From Acinetobacter nectaris CIP 110549 (lineage in GTDB: Bacteria; Pseudomonadota; Gammaproteobacteria; Pseudomonadales; Moraxellaceae), in contig NZ_KI530723.1 of NCBI RefSeq assembly GCF_000488215.1, forward strand, positions 160,100 to 222,207: a DNA stretch of 62,108 bases, written 5' to 3'. A program made the translations under genes and the position numbers. Every line of letters starts with the position of its first letter. Within the stretch, counting starts at the first letter, position 1. This document shows, piece by piece, positions 39,182 through 48,985 of this stretch. The notes under the pieces were generated by a model, which had not been told where the DNA came from, made no database searches, and saw only the letters and a list, made by a program, of their open reading frames with translations.

Positions 39182-41293
39182 TTAATGATTTCTTGAAAAA
39201 GTGTCATTAACAATTCTTGGTGTAATAAAAATCAATAGCTCTCTTTTTTGCTCTGTACGGGTTCTATTCTTAAATAAGTTACCCAAACCAGGAATATCTC
39301 CAAGTAAAGGTACTTTACTTACATTGTTAGAAGTAGAGTTTTCATATAAACCACCGAGCACCACCGTTTCACCATTGTTTACCAATACATTGGTTTGTAA
39401 AGTATTGGTATCAATTGCATAACCTGCATCTGTAAGTAAACCTAAAGTATCTTTTGAAATATTTAATTTCATTTGAACTTTACCATCAGGTGTAATACTT
39501 GGTGTCACTTTTAACTCAAGTACAGCGTCTTGGAATGTAGTTGTGGTGCCACTATTACCACTTGTTGTAGCATAAGGAATTTTTGCACCAGATTTAATAA
39601 TTGCTTCTTGTTTATCACCTGTCATGACTTTCGGTGTAGAAAGTACTTCACCAAGACCATCTGACTGTAAAGCGGATAGTTCCAAGTTTAATAGTGAATC
39701 AGCAGTATTTAATAAACCAAATGCAATGCTAGGAGAATTACTCAGCGTTGAGCCCAAATCAACATTCAAATTATTTGAAACCGTACTTGAAGTCCTTAAA
39801 CTACTAACATTAGCAATTGAACTACCAATAAGCGTTCCTGTACTACGTGTATTTGTACCATCTGTTACAGAACCACTACGACCAGCAACACCCCATTTCA
39901 CCCCAATTGATTTAGAAAAATCCGTCGAAGCTCTCACAATACGCGCTTCTACCATAACTTGCTTAACAGGAATATCTAACTGTTTAAGTAACTGCTGAAT
40001 TTGCGTTATTTTGGTTGCTGTATCATTAATAATAATCGTATTTGTACGATCATCTACAGAAATTGTTCCACGTGGGCTAAGTAATGAGCCTCCACTATTA
40101 TCATCGCTACCACTTAATGCATCTTTACTTTCTCCACCACTTTTCTTTGTTGCAGAAATAAGTTTTTGAATATCTGATGCCTTGGCATAATTCAACTGAA
40201 TATATTCAGTTTGTAAAGGTGCAAGTTTAATCGACTGTGCATATAGCTTTGCTTGGTCTTCATCTCGCTTGATCATATCACTGGTAGGAGCAATCCAAAT
40301 AACATTGCCTGTACGACGCTGATCTAAGTTTTTAGTCTGTAAAATAAGTGCAAGTGCCTGATCTGCAGGAACATCTTTCAAGTGTAATGTAATATTACCC
40401 TGAACATTATCTGCTGCAACAATATTTTCCCCTGAGAAATCAGCAAGGAGCTGAAGTACACGTCTAATTTCGATATCTTGGAAATCTAGAGATATTTTTT
40501 TACCACTATATTTCGTTGCTTGCATTGCACGCTGCGTAGGATCTAACTTTTTACTTACATTAATTGTAAGCTTGTTATCTGCCTGATACGCCATGTAATC
40601 AAAGCTATCATTTGCTTGTATTTCAATAACACCATTATTTCCATCATTAAAACTATCAACAATCGATACAGGTGTTGCAAAATCATTCACATTTAAACGT
40701 CTTGCTAAATACAGTGGAACTTTATTACCAGTAAATCGTGCAATAATTTTATTATTACGCTGTTGAATATCTACAGGTATTTTAGGGTTAGACAAATCAA
40801 CAATAATCTGTCCATCACCTTTATCATTACGTTGGAAACCAATATTAGAAATACCTTGCGCAGCAGATGGTAATACTGCTTGAGGTGTTGATACCTGCTG
40901 TACAGGTGATGTTGTTGGTAATACTCTTAATATGTAAGTATTTCCTTCAACACGCGTTGAGAATTTACTATTTTGCTTTAAGTCAATGCTCAAACGAGTT
41001 CGTGCATTATCAGATGAAACATTAATTGCACTCACTTGATCATTTGAAAAAGGAATTTGACTCTGAGTTGTGGTATTTGTTGTCTCAGGAAAATCGAGTA
41101 TAAGCTGAGAAGACTGTTGTACCTGATATGCTTTAGGTTGCGGTGGTAATCCATTAAACATAATACGAATTTCAGTGCCCTGATTTGCTACTTGCATTGG
41201 AACAATGCCTGTCACAGCTACACCAGCTTGTGCAGTTTGCATTATTGCAACAACAGTTGCACTTAAAAGAAATCGACGAGAGATAGAGTTCAT
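39182..41293 (-). CDS. pilQ: Type IV pilus / competence secretin PilQ
   Basis: This outer-membrane secretin is the exit pore for the pilus and the DNA-uptake route (ComQ in A. baylyi). The 703 residues have a signal peptide (about 1-23, ending TAQAG), AMIN domains (ILDFPETTNTTTQSQIPF), the STN/N0 domain (ISLDFQDIEIRRVLQLLADF), an N1 domain and the C-terminal secretin core (VLSTPKVMTGDKQEAIIKSG and VNNGETVVLGGLYENS). Last pil gene of pilMNOPQ, 57 bases after pilP. Confidence 0.96.
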   Translation of the reverse strand: MNSISRRFLLSATVVAIMQTAQAGVAVTGIVPMQVANQGTEIRIMFNGLPPQPKAYQVQQSSQLILDFPETTNTTTQSQIPFSNDQVSAINVSSDNARTRLSIDLKQNSKFSTRVEGNTYILRVLPTTSPVQQVSTPQAVLPSAAQGISNIGFQRNDKGDGQIIVDLSNPKIPVDIQQRNNKIIARFTGNKVPLYLARRLNVNDFATPVSIVDSFNDGNNGVIEIQANDSFDYMAYQADNKLTINVSKKLDPTQRAMQATKYSGKKISLDFQDIEIRRVLQLLADFSGENIVAADNVQGNITLHLKDVPADQALALILQTKNLDQRRTGNVIWIAPTSDMIKRDEDQAKLYAQSIKLAPLQTEYIQLNYAKASDIQKLISATKKSGGESKDALSGSDDNSGGSLLSPRGTISVDDRTNTIIINDTATKITQIQQLLKQLDIPVKQVMVEARIVRASTDFSKSIGVKWGVAGRSGSVTDGTNTRSTGTLIGSSIANVSSLRTSSTVSNNLNVDLGSTLSNSPSIAFGLLNTADSLLNLELSALQSDGLGEVLSTPKVMTGDKQEAIIKSGAKIPYATTSGNSGTTTTFQDAVLELKVTPSITPDGKVQMKLNISKDTLGLLTDAGYAIDTNTLQTNVLVNNGETVVLGGLYENSTSNNVSKVPLLGDIPGLGNLFKNRTRTEQKRELLIFITPRIVNDTFSRNH

Positions 41294-41350
41294 GCTGTGG
41301 TCATCCCCAAAAAGTATTGAATTACAATTGTCATTATTATCCCCAAAAAA

Positions 41351-41872
41351 TTAAGACGTTTGGCCCAATAAAATAAGTGCTCGTGGCCTTTCAACATATC
41401 CACCATTACCATCAGAAACAACTTCTAATAAATCAAGTTTTGTTGGAGATATTTTCACAACGCGACCTTGATTTAACCCCATATAGTTTCCTGTTTGCAC
41501 ACGATAAATCTGTGAATCTGGTGCTTGAATCAGTGCTACATCTTGCCCATTTGCTCCACGTAGTGTGCCTTTCATCATTAAAGATTCAAGTGGATAAGCT
41601 TCAAGCGGCTGTGGTGCACGTGAAAAATTTGGATAAACACGTTTACCAGCCATTACTTTCAGCTCAGTATAAAGAGAACTCGGTAAAAATGGACTACGAA
41701 TATTTTGTGCACTATATTGAAATGAAGGTGTCGTTTCAAATACTGGTGCTTTTTCAACAGGAAGTGGTGGTTGATTTTTAATCTGAGCCATTTGCCCATT
41801 TACTTCCTCTACTCTTGAATCACACCCTGAGAGTAGCAATACACAAGCTAGACAAGTTAATTGATAACGCAT
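41351..41872 (-). CDS. pilP: Type IV pilus inner-membrane lipoprotein PilP
   Basis: The 173-residue lipoprotein has a lipobox LLSGC with Cys17. The C-terminal beta domain (ESLMMKGTLRGANGQDVALI and YRVQTGNYMGLNQGRV) connects the PilN/PilO platform to PilQ. The ATG overlaps the pilO stop by one base. Confidence 0.94.
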   Translation of the reverse strand: MRYQLTCLACVLLLSGCDSRVEEVNGQMAQIKNQPPLPVEKAPVFETTPSFQYSAQNIRSPFLPSSLYTELKVMAGKRVYPNFSRAPQPLEAYPLESLMMKGTLRGANGQDVALIQAPDSQIYRVQTGNYMGLNQGRVVKISPTKLDLLEVVSDGNGGYVERPRALILLGQTS

Positions 41873-42573
41873 TAATGTGCCCCTTTCTTTGTGTTAGATT
41901 GTGTTGAATCTTCACCACCCAAGTAACGATATGTCTTTGCATTAATAATATAAGTTAACTCTGGAATTTCAGATCTTTTATTACTATTCGACTGTGCAGT
42001 AATTGAGAAATTATGTAGCGTTACAATTCGAGGCAATAAAGCAATATCACTTGCGAACTGTCCAAAGGCATGAAAGTCACCTGTTGCTTCAATAGAAATA
42101 GGCTGTTCTAAGAAAAAGTTTTGGCGTACTTCAGGGTCTAAATGAATATTTTTAAACTTTAATCCAGACTCTACCCCCGTTACATTAATATCTTCGACTA
42201 GACCAGGTATTTCAGACTCTTTTGGTAATTGCTGTAATTGTTCATTAAAGCTATCTTGCATGGTTTTCAACTGAAGTTGATAACGCTCTAAGTTTCGTAA
42301 CGTTGATTCTTTTTGACGGTACTCATTCAACAAGCTTTCTTCTTGAGATTTGGCAGCTGAAATTTGCTCTATTACACTACTAATAATTGCAAAATAGCCA
42401 ACAGCACAAATTATAAAGACAATAAATACCCAACACGTCGCTTTCACCAAAATAGGCCAACTACCGTAGTTGTTTGGATCTAACGAGTTAAACTGTTGTG
42501 TAAACTTTTTCAAGGTCATTTTTTGCTTTGGGAGCTGTGCTGAAAAATCATGTAAATCATCATTTTGACTCAT
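41872..42573 (-). CDS. pilO: Type IV pilus assembly protein PilO
   Basis: A 233-residue bitopic inner-membrane protein with one helix (ATCWVFIVFIICAVGYFAII), a coiled coil (about 75-120, KSQEESLLNEYRQKESTLRN) and a ferredoxin-like periplasmic domain (ATGDFHAFGQFASDIALLPR). It forms the platform heterodimer with PilN and is coupled to pilN (3 bases) and pilP. Confidence 0.94.
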   Translation of the reverse strand: MSQNDDLHDFSAQLPKQKMTLKKFTQQFNSLDPNNYGSWPILVKATCWVFIVFIICAVGYFAIISSVIEQISAAKSQEESLLNEYRQKESTLRNLERYQLQLKTMQDSFNEQLQQLPKESEIPGLVEDINVTGVESGLKFKNIHLDPEVRQNFFLEQPISIEATGDFHAFGQFASDIALLPRIVTLHNFSITAQSNSNKRSEIPELTYIINAKTYRYLGGEDSTQSNTKKGAH

Positions 42574-42576
42574 TGC

Positions 42577-43203
42577 TTACTCCCCTCTTTGCTCAATATT
42601 CGTTAATGCATTTAAATCATTTGCTTTTTCACCAAGGTCTGCCGTGACTATAAAAGTTCCATACTTATCTTCATCACGTGGCACAACAGAGCTTGGCATA
42701 TTTGCTGTACCTTTATTATCATTTGCTAAAAATGAACTCATAAATACATTACGATACCAAGGGGAAGCTGACATCAATCGCATCATTTCAGCAACAGCAT
42801 TTGGACTTTCAGCACGACCTTCGAATGTAAAACTGTCGCCATTACGTGTAAATTTGGTCAAAAATACATTTTTAGGTATCACTCGTGGCAGTTCATCTAA
42901 TAGACGAACAACAACAGGGCGCTGTGATTGTAGATTCTGAATTAAATGCATTCTGTCAACAATCTCTTTTCTACGCTCTTGCAACCCATCTAAAGATTTC
43001 AGTTTTTGGTCTAACTCTTGGTTACTCGTGGTCACAATTTGGTTTGCTTGCGTTTGGTCATTTAACCTTTGATTAAAATAAAACCATGCCAATGCTGTAA
43101 TCACAATACCAATTAAAGCCGCAAGTACTGAGATAAAAACAAAAGCTTTTTTTCTTGTTTCACGAAGCTCATCACGCCAAGGCAATAGGTTAATTTTAGA
43201 CAT
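42577..43203 (-). CDS. pilN: Type IV pilus assembly protein PilN
   Basis: This 208-residue protein starts with the conserved MSKINLLPWRDE, which binds PilM, followed by a membrane helix (VFISVLAALIGIVITALAWF) and a periplasmic coiled coil and domain. The ATG overlaps the pilM stop by one base. Confidence 0.95.
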   Translation of the reverse strand: MSKINLLPWRDELRETRKKAFVFISVLAALIGIVITALAWFYFNQRLNDQTQANQIVTTSNQELDQKLKSLDGLQERRKEIVDRMHLIQNLQSQRPVVVRLLDELPRVIPKNVFLTKFTRNGDSFTFEGRAESPNAVAEMMRLMSASPWYRNVFMSSFLANDNKGTANMPSSVVPRDEDKYGTFIVTADLGEKANDLNALTNIEQRGE

Positions 43204-44261
43204 TAGTCAAAACTCCTTAGCGCTGTACCACAAACAACCATTAAAGATGGTGCATCTTGCTTTATTTTTTTAATATTTACTTGTGGAGAAAAAGTCATTT
43301 GTAAGAATGGATCGGCAACAGTGACACGATAGCTAAGTGTACTTTGTAAAAATTTTGCTAAGCCTTCTAAATTTGCTGTACCGCCAGCCAATAGAACATG
43401 GTCAATTTCATCATATCGAGATGCTGAGAAAAATAATTGTAATGAGCGTGTTGCTTGCTGTGCTAATGCATCCATAAATGGATGTAACACTTCATGCTCA
43501 TAGTCTTCCGGCAAACTATTGTCTTTTTTAGCACGTCCAGCCTCGGCATAAGACAGTCCATAACGGTTTTGAATATCTAATGTAAGCTGCTTACCACCAA
43601 AACTATGTTCACGTGTATAAACAATTTTGCCCTGATCCAATATTGATAATGTCATCATTGAATGACCAATATCAAATAATGCTACAACCTTTGCAGCAAT
43701 AGGTAATGTATTTGAGAAAATTGAGAAGGATCTCTCAACCGCAAGACTCTCAACATCAGCAACTTTAGGCGAAAGACCTGCATAAATAAGTGCTTCATTT
43801 CGTGCGTCAACATTTTCCGTTCGTGTCGCGACCAATAAAACATTTACTTTATTTTGTTTATTTGGAACAACTGAAACCACCTCAAAATCTAAGCTCACCT
43901 CATCTAGTGGAAATGGAATATATTGCTCTGCATCTAAACGAATCTGAACTTCACGCTCATCATCATTCATGTCCAAATCCATTTCAATCACTTTTGAAAT
44001 GACGCTTGCTGTCGGTACAGCAAATGCCGTTTCATCAGATTTTGGATTACCTTGTGCAATCGCACTTTCGATTGCTTCCGATACAGCCTCAGGATTTACA
44101 ATATTTTTTTCGACTACAGCCCCTTCAGGAAGAGGCTCAATCGCATAAGAGAGCACTTCATAGCGCCCACTTTTTACAGAAAGCTCCAAAATTTTCACAG
44201 AAGTTGAACTAATATCAACTCCTATTAACCCCTTTTTCGGTTTACGATTTAACCTAAGCAC
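43203..44261 (-). CDS. pilM: Type IV pilus assembly ATPase-like protein PilM
   Basis: A cytoplasmic actin-like protein of 352 residues that binds the PilN N-terminus. GVDISSTSVKILEL (phosphate 1 region), VALFDIGHSMMTLSILDQGK and HVLLAGGTANLEGLAKFLQ are the actin-fold signatures. GTG start at 44261. First gene of pilMNOPQ, divergent from ponA across 165 bases, as in Pseudomonas. Confidence 0.95.
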   Translation of the reverse strand: MLRLNRKPKKGLIGVDISSTSVKILELSVKSGRYEVLSYAIEPLPEGAVVEKNIVNPEAVSEAIESAIAQGNPKSDETAFAVPTASVISKVIEMDLDMNDDEREVQIRLDAEQYIPFPLDEVSLDFEVVSVVPNKQNKVNVLLVATRTENVDARNEALIYAGLSPKVADVESLAVERSFSIFSNTLPIAAKVVALFDIGHSMMTLSILDQGKIVYTREHSFGGKQLTLDIQNRYGLSYAEAGRAKKDNSLPEDYEHEVLHPFMDALAQQATRSLQLFFSASRYDEIDHVLLAGGTANLEGLAKFLQSTLSYRVTVADPFLQMTFSPQVNIKKIKQDAPSLMVVCGTALRSFD

Positions 44262-44426
44262 AATAACTATCCCAATCCCAATCTACTTTTTATAAAAAAC
44301 GCTACAACGCAAAGTTCTGTTTGTAACATAACCAATATAATAACGTATATAGTACTTTTCATGCGAATATTCTAAGCTATACTTTCATTTTGCTACCCAA
44401 TTCATATATCAAAATTAATATATATT

Positions 44427-46958
44427 ATGAAAAACCCATATTTCTCAGGTCGAACATACCCACTTTTCTTGCTGATTCTTATCATAATTTTGGCAATTCC
44501 AGTCGGATTTTATGGCATGTATCTCTACATTGCCCCTTCTCTTCCTGATATGAGTAGCATTAAAAAAGCACCGTTGCTTAAGCCTATCCAAATCTATACC
44601 TCCGATAACCAACTTATTGGTGAGTATGGTGGTCGACTTTCAGTACCCGTTGAATATAAACAAATTCCCCCTCAATTTATTCATGCTTTTTTAGCAGCTG
44701 AAGACTCTTCATTTTTTGAGCATAGTGGTATCAGTTTAAAAGGCCTTGGACGTGCAGTCAGTGAAAGTATCTCTGGCTCAGATGTCCAAACAGGCGGCTC
44801 AACGATTACGATGCAAGTTGCAAAAAACTACTACCTTAGCCCTGAAAGAACACTTAAGAGAAAACTCACAGAAGTATTCCTTGCTCGAAAGCTAGAACAA
44901 AATTTAAGCAAAGAAGAAATTCTATCACTTTATGTGAATAAAATCTTCCTTGGTAAAAATGCTTATGGTATCGCTGCTGCTGCAAAGATTTATTACAATA
45001 AAAATCTAACCCAGCTTAGTCTTGCCCAAATGGCAATGATTGCAGGATTACCTAAAGCCCCTTCTAAATATAATCCTGTTGCAAATCCAGAGCGTGCACT
45101 TGAGCGTAGAAACTGGATTCTTGGAAGAATGTTGCAACTCGGCTATATCAATCAGCATGAATATCAGATTGCTGTTGCAGAACCATTAAATCTAGATATG
45201 CCTGATCGCGGTGTAACCACTCAATTTCCATATATTGGGGAATTGGTTCGTTCCGAAATCGTAGATAAATTTGGCCCTCAAGCTGTAGATGCCGGGTTTA
45301 AAATTTATACCACAATCAATAGTAAACGTCAGGCTTATGCTGAAGAAGCCGTACAAGATGGTTTAGAAGAATATGATCGTCGCCATGGTTGGCGTGGTGC
45401 TGAAGCGCATGATCAGCCTTTAAGCCAATTTTCCACTTATGCCAATGCCTACCCAGCCAAAGTACTTGAGGTTAACCAAACTACATTTGTCGCAGAACTT
45501 AAAGATGGTAAAAAAGTAACAATCCCTTGGGAGGGTATGGTTTGGGCAAAACCCTATCATAATGCCAATAGTGTTGGCCCTGCTCCAACGAAAGCATCAC
45601 AAATTGTAAAAGTGAATGATATTGTACGCTTACGCCCAAATACAGCTCAAACCGCTTGGTCTCTTGTTCAAATTCCTAAAGTACAAGGTCAACTTATTGC
45701 CATTAATCCAAACAATGGTGCGGTTGAAGCAATGGTTGGGGGCTATAGCTACTATCAATCTACCTTTAACAGAGCACTACAAGGTTGGAGACAGCCAGGG
45801 TCAACCATTAAACCTTTTATTTATGCTTTAGCGCTTGAACGTGGTATGACACCAAATACAATGGTTGATGATGACCCAATTACTATTGGGAAATGGTCAC
45901 CTAAAAATGCTGACGGTCGCTTTTTAGGTATGATCCCATTAAGGACAGCACTTTATTTATCTAGGAATACGGTTTCTGTACGTTTACTACAAAGTGTAGG
46001 CATTGAACGTGCTCGCCAACTACTCATGGATTTTGGTTTACAAGAAAATCAAATTCCGCGTAACTATACCATTGCGCTTGGAACGCCACAGGTGCTGCCT
46101 ATTCAAATGGCAACAGGTTATGCAGCTTTTGCAAATGGTGGCTACCGTGTAGAACCTTTCTTTATCGACCATGTTGATGATGCTTACGGAAAAACGTTAT
46201 ACCGAGCTAACCCAGACTATGCATGTATTCCATGTATAAATGAAGATACAGCAAAGAAATCAGGACAAGTTTCAAGTACTCCTGATGATGAAGCATTCTT
46301 AACACATGATAAAAATACAGCAGCACCTAAGCTCAAAGAAGCAGATCAAAACAAAAGTGACTACCGTCAAGCACAGCGAATTATCAAATCTAGCTCTGCT
46401 TATGACATGGCAAATATACTCCATGATGTAATTCAAATTGGTACGGGTCGTGCTGCACTTTCTGTTGGACGTGAAGATTTGGGTGGTAAAACAGGGACAA
46501 CCAATGATGCTCGTGATGCTTGGTTCTCGGGCTTTAATGGAAAACTTGTCACCATAACTTGGGTTGGATTTGACCAACCAACTACATTAGGTAAAAGAGA
46601 ATACGGTGGTGTTGCAGCACTTCCTATTTGGGCAAATTTCATGAAAAATGCACTCAATGGTACACCTTATTCTTGGGTGACATTTGATAAAAATGCCACA
46701 GACCCTGACTTGCACATTACACCACAGCAACGTTTAGCCCAAAGTGAAGATCGCGCATCACCACCTATGGCCCATCCAATATATAGACCAGCACCGCCAC
46801 CTAAAACGAATATCAGCAATAAAGACTTTGGCGGACTACCTGAAGATTCAGGGCTTATTCCAGATGATAACGAAAGTAACAATGCGGCTAATAAAGAAAA
46901 AACAGCTTCACCTCCAAAGAAAGATGATCTAGAGCAACTGATTAACCAAGTTCAATAA
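44427..46958 (+). CDS. ponA: Penicillin-binding protein 1A
   Basis: This bifunctional peptidoglycan glycosyltransferase/transpeptidase (class A PBP) has 843 residues. An N-terminal membrane anchor (9-35) precedes the glycosyltransferase domain (AAEDSSFFEHSGIS with catalytic Glu, then GGSTITMQVAKNYYLS). An OB-like insert follows, then the transpeptidase with QPGSTIKPF (SxxK), SRNTVS (SxN) and GGKTGTTNDARDAWF (KTG). The Pro-rich C-terminal tail is disordered. ATG 44427 has no clear Shine-Dalgarno. Confidence 0.96.
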   Translation: MKNPYFSGRTYPLFLLILIIILAIPVGFYGMYLYIAPSLPDMSSIKKAPLLKPIQIYTSDNQLIGEYGGRLSVPVEYKQIPPQFIHAFLAAEDSSFFEHSGISLKGLGRAVSESISGSDVQTGGSTITMQVAKNYYLSPERTLKRKLTEVFLARKLEQNLSKEEILSLYVNKIFLGKNAYGIAAAAKIYYNKNLTQLSLAQMAMIAGLPKAPSKYNPVANPERALERRNWILGRMLQLGYINQHEYQIAVAEPLNLDMPDRGVTTQFPYIGELVRSEIVDKFGPQAVDAGFKIYTTINSKRQAYAEEAVQDGLEEYDRRHGWRGAEAHDQPLSQFSTYANAYPAKVLEVNQTTFVAELKDGKKVTIPWEGMVWAKPYHNANSVGPAPTKASQIVKVNDIVRLRPNTAQTAWSLVQIPKVQGQLIAINPNNGAVEAMVGGYSYYQSTFNRALQGWRQPGSTIKPFIYALALERGMTPNTMVDDDPITIGKWSPKNADGRFLGMIPLRTALYLSRNTVSVRLLQSVGIERARQLLMDFGLQENQIPRNYTIALGTPQVLPIQMATGYAAFANGGYRVEPFFIDHVDDAYGKTLYRANPDYACIPCINEDTAKKSGQVSSTPDDEAFLTHDKNTAAPKLKEADQNKSDYRQAQRIIKSSSAYDMANILHDVIQIGTGRAALSVGREDLGGKTGTTNDARDAWFSGFNGKLVTITWVGFDQPTTLGKREYGGVAALPIWANFMKNALNGTPYSWVTFDKNATDPDLHITPQQRLAQSEDRASPPMAHPIYRPAPPPKTNISNKDFGGLPEDSGLIPDDNESNNAANKEKTASPPKKDDLEQLINQVQ

Positions 46959-46962
46959 AATA

Positions 46963-46995
46963 AAGAAAGCCGTTTTAATTAAACGGCTTTCTTTT
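46963..46995. terminator. Bidirectional terminator between ponA and rlmA
   Basis: The 14-bp stem AAAGAAAGCCGTTT/AAACGGCTTTCTTT with a 5-base loop overlaps the rlmA stop region and serves both convergent genes. Confidence 0.9.
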
Positions 46996-47821
46996 TAAAT
47001 ATATATAACTGAAAACTTGCAGTTGCCTCAAAAGACTGCCGAGACTCCAATTGTTCACGGCGTTCTAATTTTGCCTTATACGCATATGGTGTCATCGCAA
47101 CCAAGTTTTTTAGTGCCGCTTGATCTAAAGTCAAAGGTGCATCTATACGCTGCTGCGCCACAAGATCAAATTCATTTTGAAGCTGTTTTTCTATTTTCTC
47201 AGGGTCATGTAAATTGACTTCCCCAAACAATGCCTCTCTCACGGTATATAAATGCTCTGGTGCGGCAACTGCAACCAAACAATATCCTTCAGGCTTTAAA
47301 ACCCTTAATATCTCAGATGTAGGAATTGGACTAAACACGGTGGTGCACATATCCATAGAGGCATCAAGTACAGGTAAAACTGCCCCTGTTCCCACAATCC
47401 ATGTCACATTTGTATTGGTTTTCGCAGCTCTCTGTACAGCACTTTTTGAAATATCCACACCCACACAAACATCTGTAGATGCTTGCATTGCACTGGTGTA
47501 ATACCCCTCACCGCAACCAATATCAAGTAAGTATTTTACCGAATATTTGTCTACACATGCTGTAATTGCTTCTTTTAAAGGTGAGTAATAACCTTCCGAT
47601 AAAAAAGCACGTCTTGCAGTCACAGACCCAGGTGTATCGCCTGGTGTTTTACTATGCTTGTGCTGAACAACATGTAAATTCACATAACCTTGTTTCGCAA
47701 CATCAAAACTATGCTTTTGGGCACATTGCCAAGTTTTTACCTGTAAAAGGAGTGCCTCGCGGCAAACAGGACACATTAAATAAGGTTGAGCAACTGCTTC
47801 CACTTGTTCAGACTCCATCAT
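46979..47821 (-). CDS. rlmA: 23S rRNA (guanine-N1)-methyltransferase RlmA
   Basis: This SAM-dependent enzyme methylates G745 of 23S rRNA in E. coli. The 280 residues have an N-terminal zinc site (Cys17, Cys20, Cys33, His37), then GYVNLHVVQHKHSKTPGDTP, a conserved RlmA segment. The SAM motif is YLLDIGCGEGYYTS. The start is uncertain: ATGs at 47821 and 47818 have no Shine-Dalgarno, and the upstream bases form the mraY terminator. Confidence 0.9.
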   Translation of the reverse strand: MMESEQVEAVAQPYLMCPVCREALLLQVKTWQCAQKHSFDVAKQGYVNLHVVQHKHSKTPGDTPGSVTARRAFLSEGYYSPLKEAITACVDKYSVKYLLDIGCGEGYYTSAMQASTDVCVGVDISKSAVQRAAKTNTNVTWIVGTGAVLPVLDASMDMCTTVFSPIPTSEILRVLKPEGYCLVAVAAPEHLYTVREALFGEVNLHDPEKIEKQLQNEFDLVAQQRIDAPLTLDQAALKNLVAMTPYAYKAKLERREQLESRQSFEATASFQLYIFKKKAV

Positions 47822-47822
47822 A

Positions 47823-47854
47823 AAAAAAAGCTGGTCAATCGCCAGCTTTTTTGT
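47823..47854 (-). terminator. Terminator after mraY
   Basis: The stem AAGCTGG/CCAGCTT with a 7-base loop is flanked by A- and T-runs. It lies 12 bases after the mraY stop and shows that the cell-wall operon ends here. Confidence 0.9.
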
Positions 47855-47866
47855 TTCTTCTTTAGC

Positions 47867-48985
47867 TTATCGCAATTTTAACGTCATTAGACCTAAAACT
47901 ACTAAGAAAATCGTAATAATCCAAAAGCGAATTACAACCTGAGTTTCTTTCCAGCCTTTTTTCTCATAATGATGATGTAAAGGTGCCATGAGAAAAACAC
48001 GCTTATTACGCATTCGGAGTGAGCCAATTTGTAAGAAAACAGAAATTGCTTCCATCACAAAAACACCGCCCATAATTGCAAAGACAATTTCTTGTCTTAC
48101 CATGACTGCAATTGTGCCTAACATGGCACCAAGTGCCAATGCACCAACATCACCCATAAAGATTTGTGCAGGATGTGCGTTATACCATAAGAAAGCTAGA
48201 CCCGCACCCACCATGGCAGAGCAAATCACGACAAGCTCTGAGGTATATTTCACATATGGAATATGTAAGTAACTTGCAAAACGAATATCACCAGAAAGAT
48301 AAGAGAATACACCTAGTCCAGCAGCAACAAGAACAACAGGCATAATGGCCAAGCCATCTAAACCATCTGTTAAGTTCACGGCGTTCGATGCACCATTAAT
48401 GACAAGATAAGTAAATGCTAGAAATGCTAAACCGAATGGAATGGCTGACAATGGAATACTAATATTCTTAAAGAAAGGCACAAGGAGGTCTAGCATGTTA
48501 TGAGTAACGATCGGATTACCTTGCGAATTTGCAATCCAATACAACGCAATACCTGCACCGAGTGAACCTACAGAAGTCCAAAAAAACTTCTTTCGTGCAG
48601 GTAAACCTGCATTGTCCTTGTAGCGAATTTTAATCCAGTCATCTGCCCAACCAACTGCACCAAAAATCACCATAACCCCAAGTACGATCCATACATAAGG
48701 GTTAGATAAGTCTGCCCAAAGTAATGTGCTAATGCCAATAGACATTAAAATAAGTACACCACCCATGGTTGGCGTACCCATTTTTTGCGCATGACCCTCA
48801 GGGGCATAACTACTTACCGCTTGACCATACTTTAAAGCACGTAATTTGCGAATCATAACTGGGCCTAAACCCAAACCAATTAACAGTGACGTGATTACAC
48901 TAAGCAATGCACGTAATGTCAGATACCGAACAACAAGGAAGGATGTATCAAACCCTGCCAATTGTTTAAACAACCATAACAGCAT
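47867..48985 (-). CDS. mraY: Phospho-N-acetylmuramoyl-pentapeptide-transferase
   Basis: MraY makes lipid I on the inner membrane. The 372 residues with ten membrane helices have [33 protein letters not shown] (catalytic Asp motif) and the [13 protein letters not shown] loop. It begins directly after the murF stop. The last gene of this cluster; murD does not follow. Confidence 0.97.
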   Translation of the reverse strand: MLLWLFKQLAGFDTSFLVVRYLTLRALLSVITSLLIGLGLGPVMIRKLRALKYGQAVSSYAPEGHAQKMGTPTMGGVLILMSIGISTLLWADLSNPYVWIVLGVMVIFGAVGWADDWIKIRYKDNAGLPARKKFFWTSVGSLGAGIALYWIANSQGNPIVTHNMLDLLVPFFKNISIPLSAIPFGLAFLAFTYLVINGASNAVNLTDGLDGLAIMPVVLVAAGLGVFSYLSGDIRFASYLHIPYVKYTSELVVICSAMVGAGLAFLWYNAHPAQIFMGDVGALALGAMLGTIAVMVRQEIVFAIMGGVFVMEAISVFLQIGSLRMRNKRVFLMAPLHHHYEKKGWKETQVVIRFWIITIFLVVLGLMTLKLR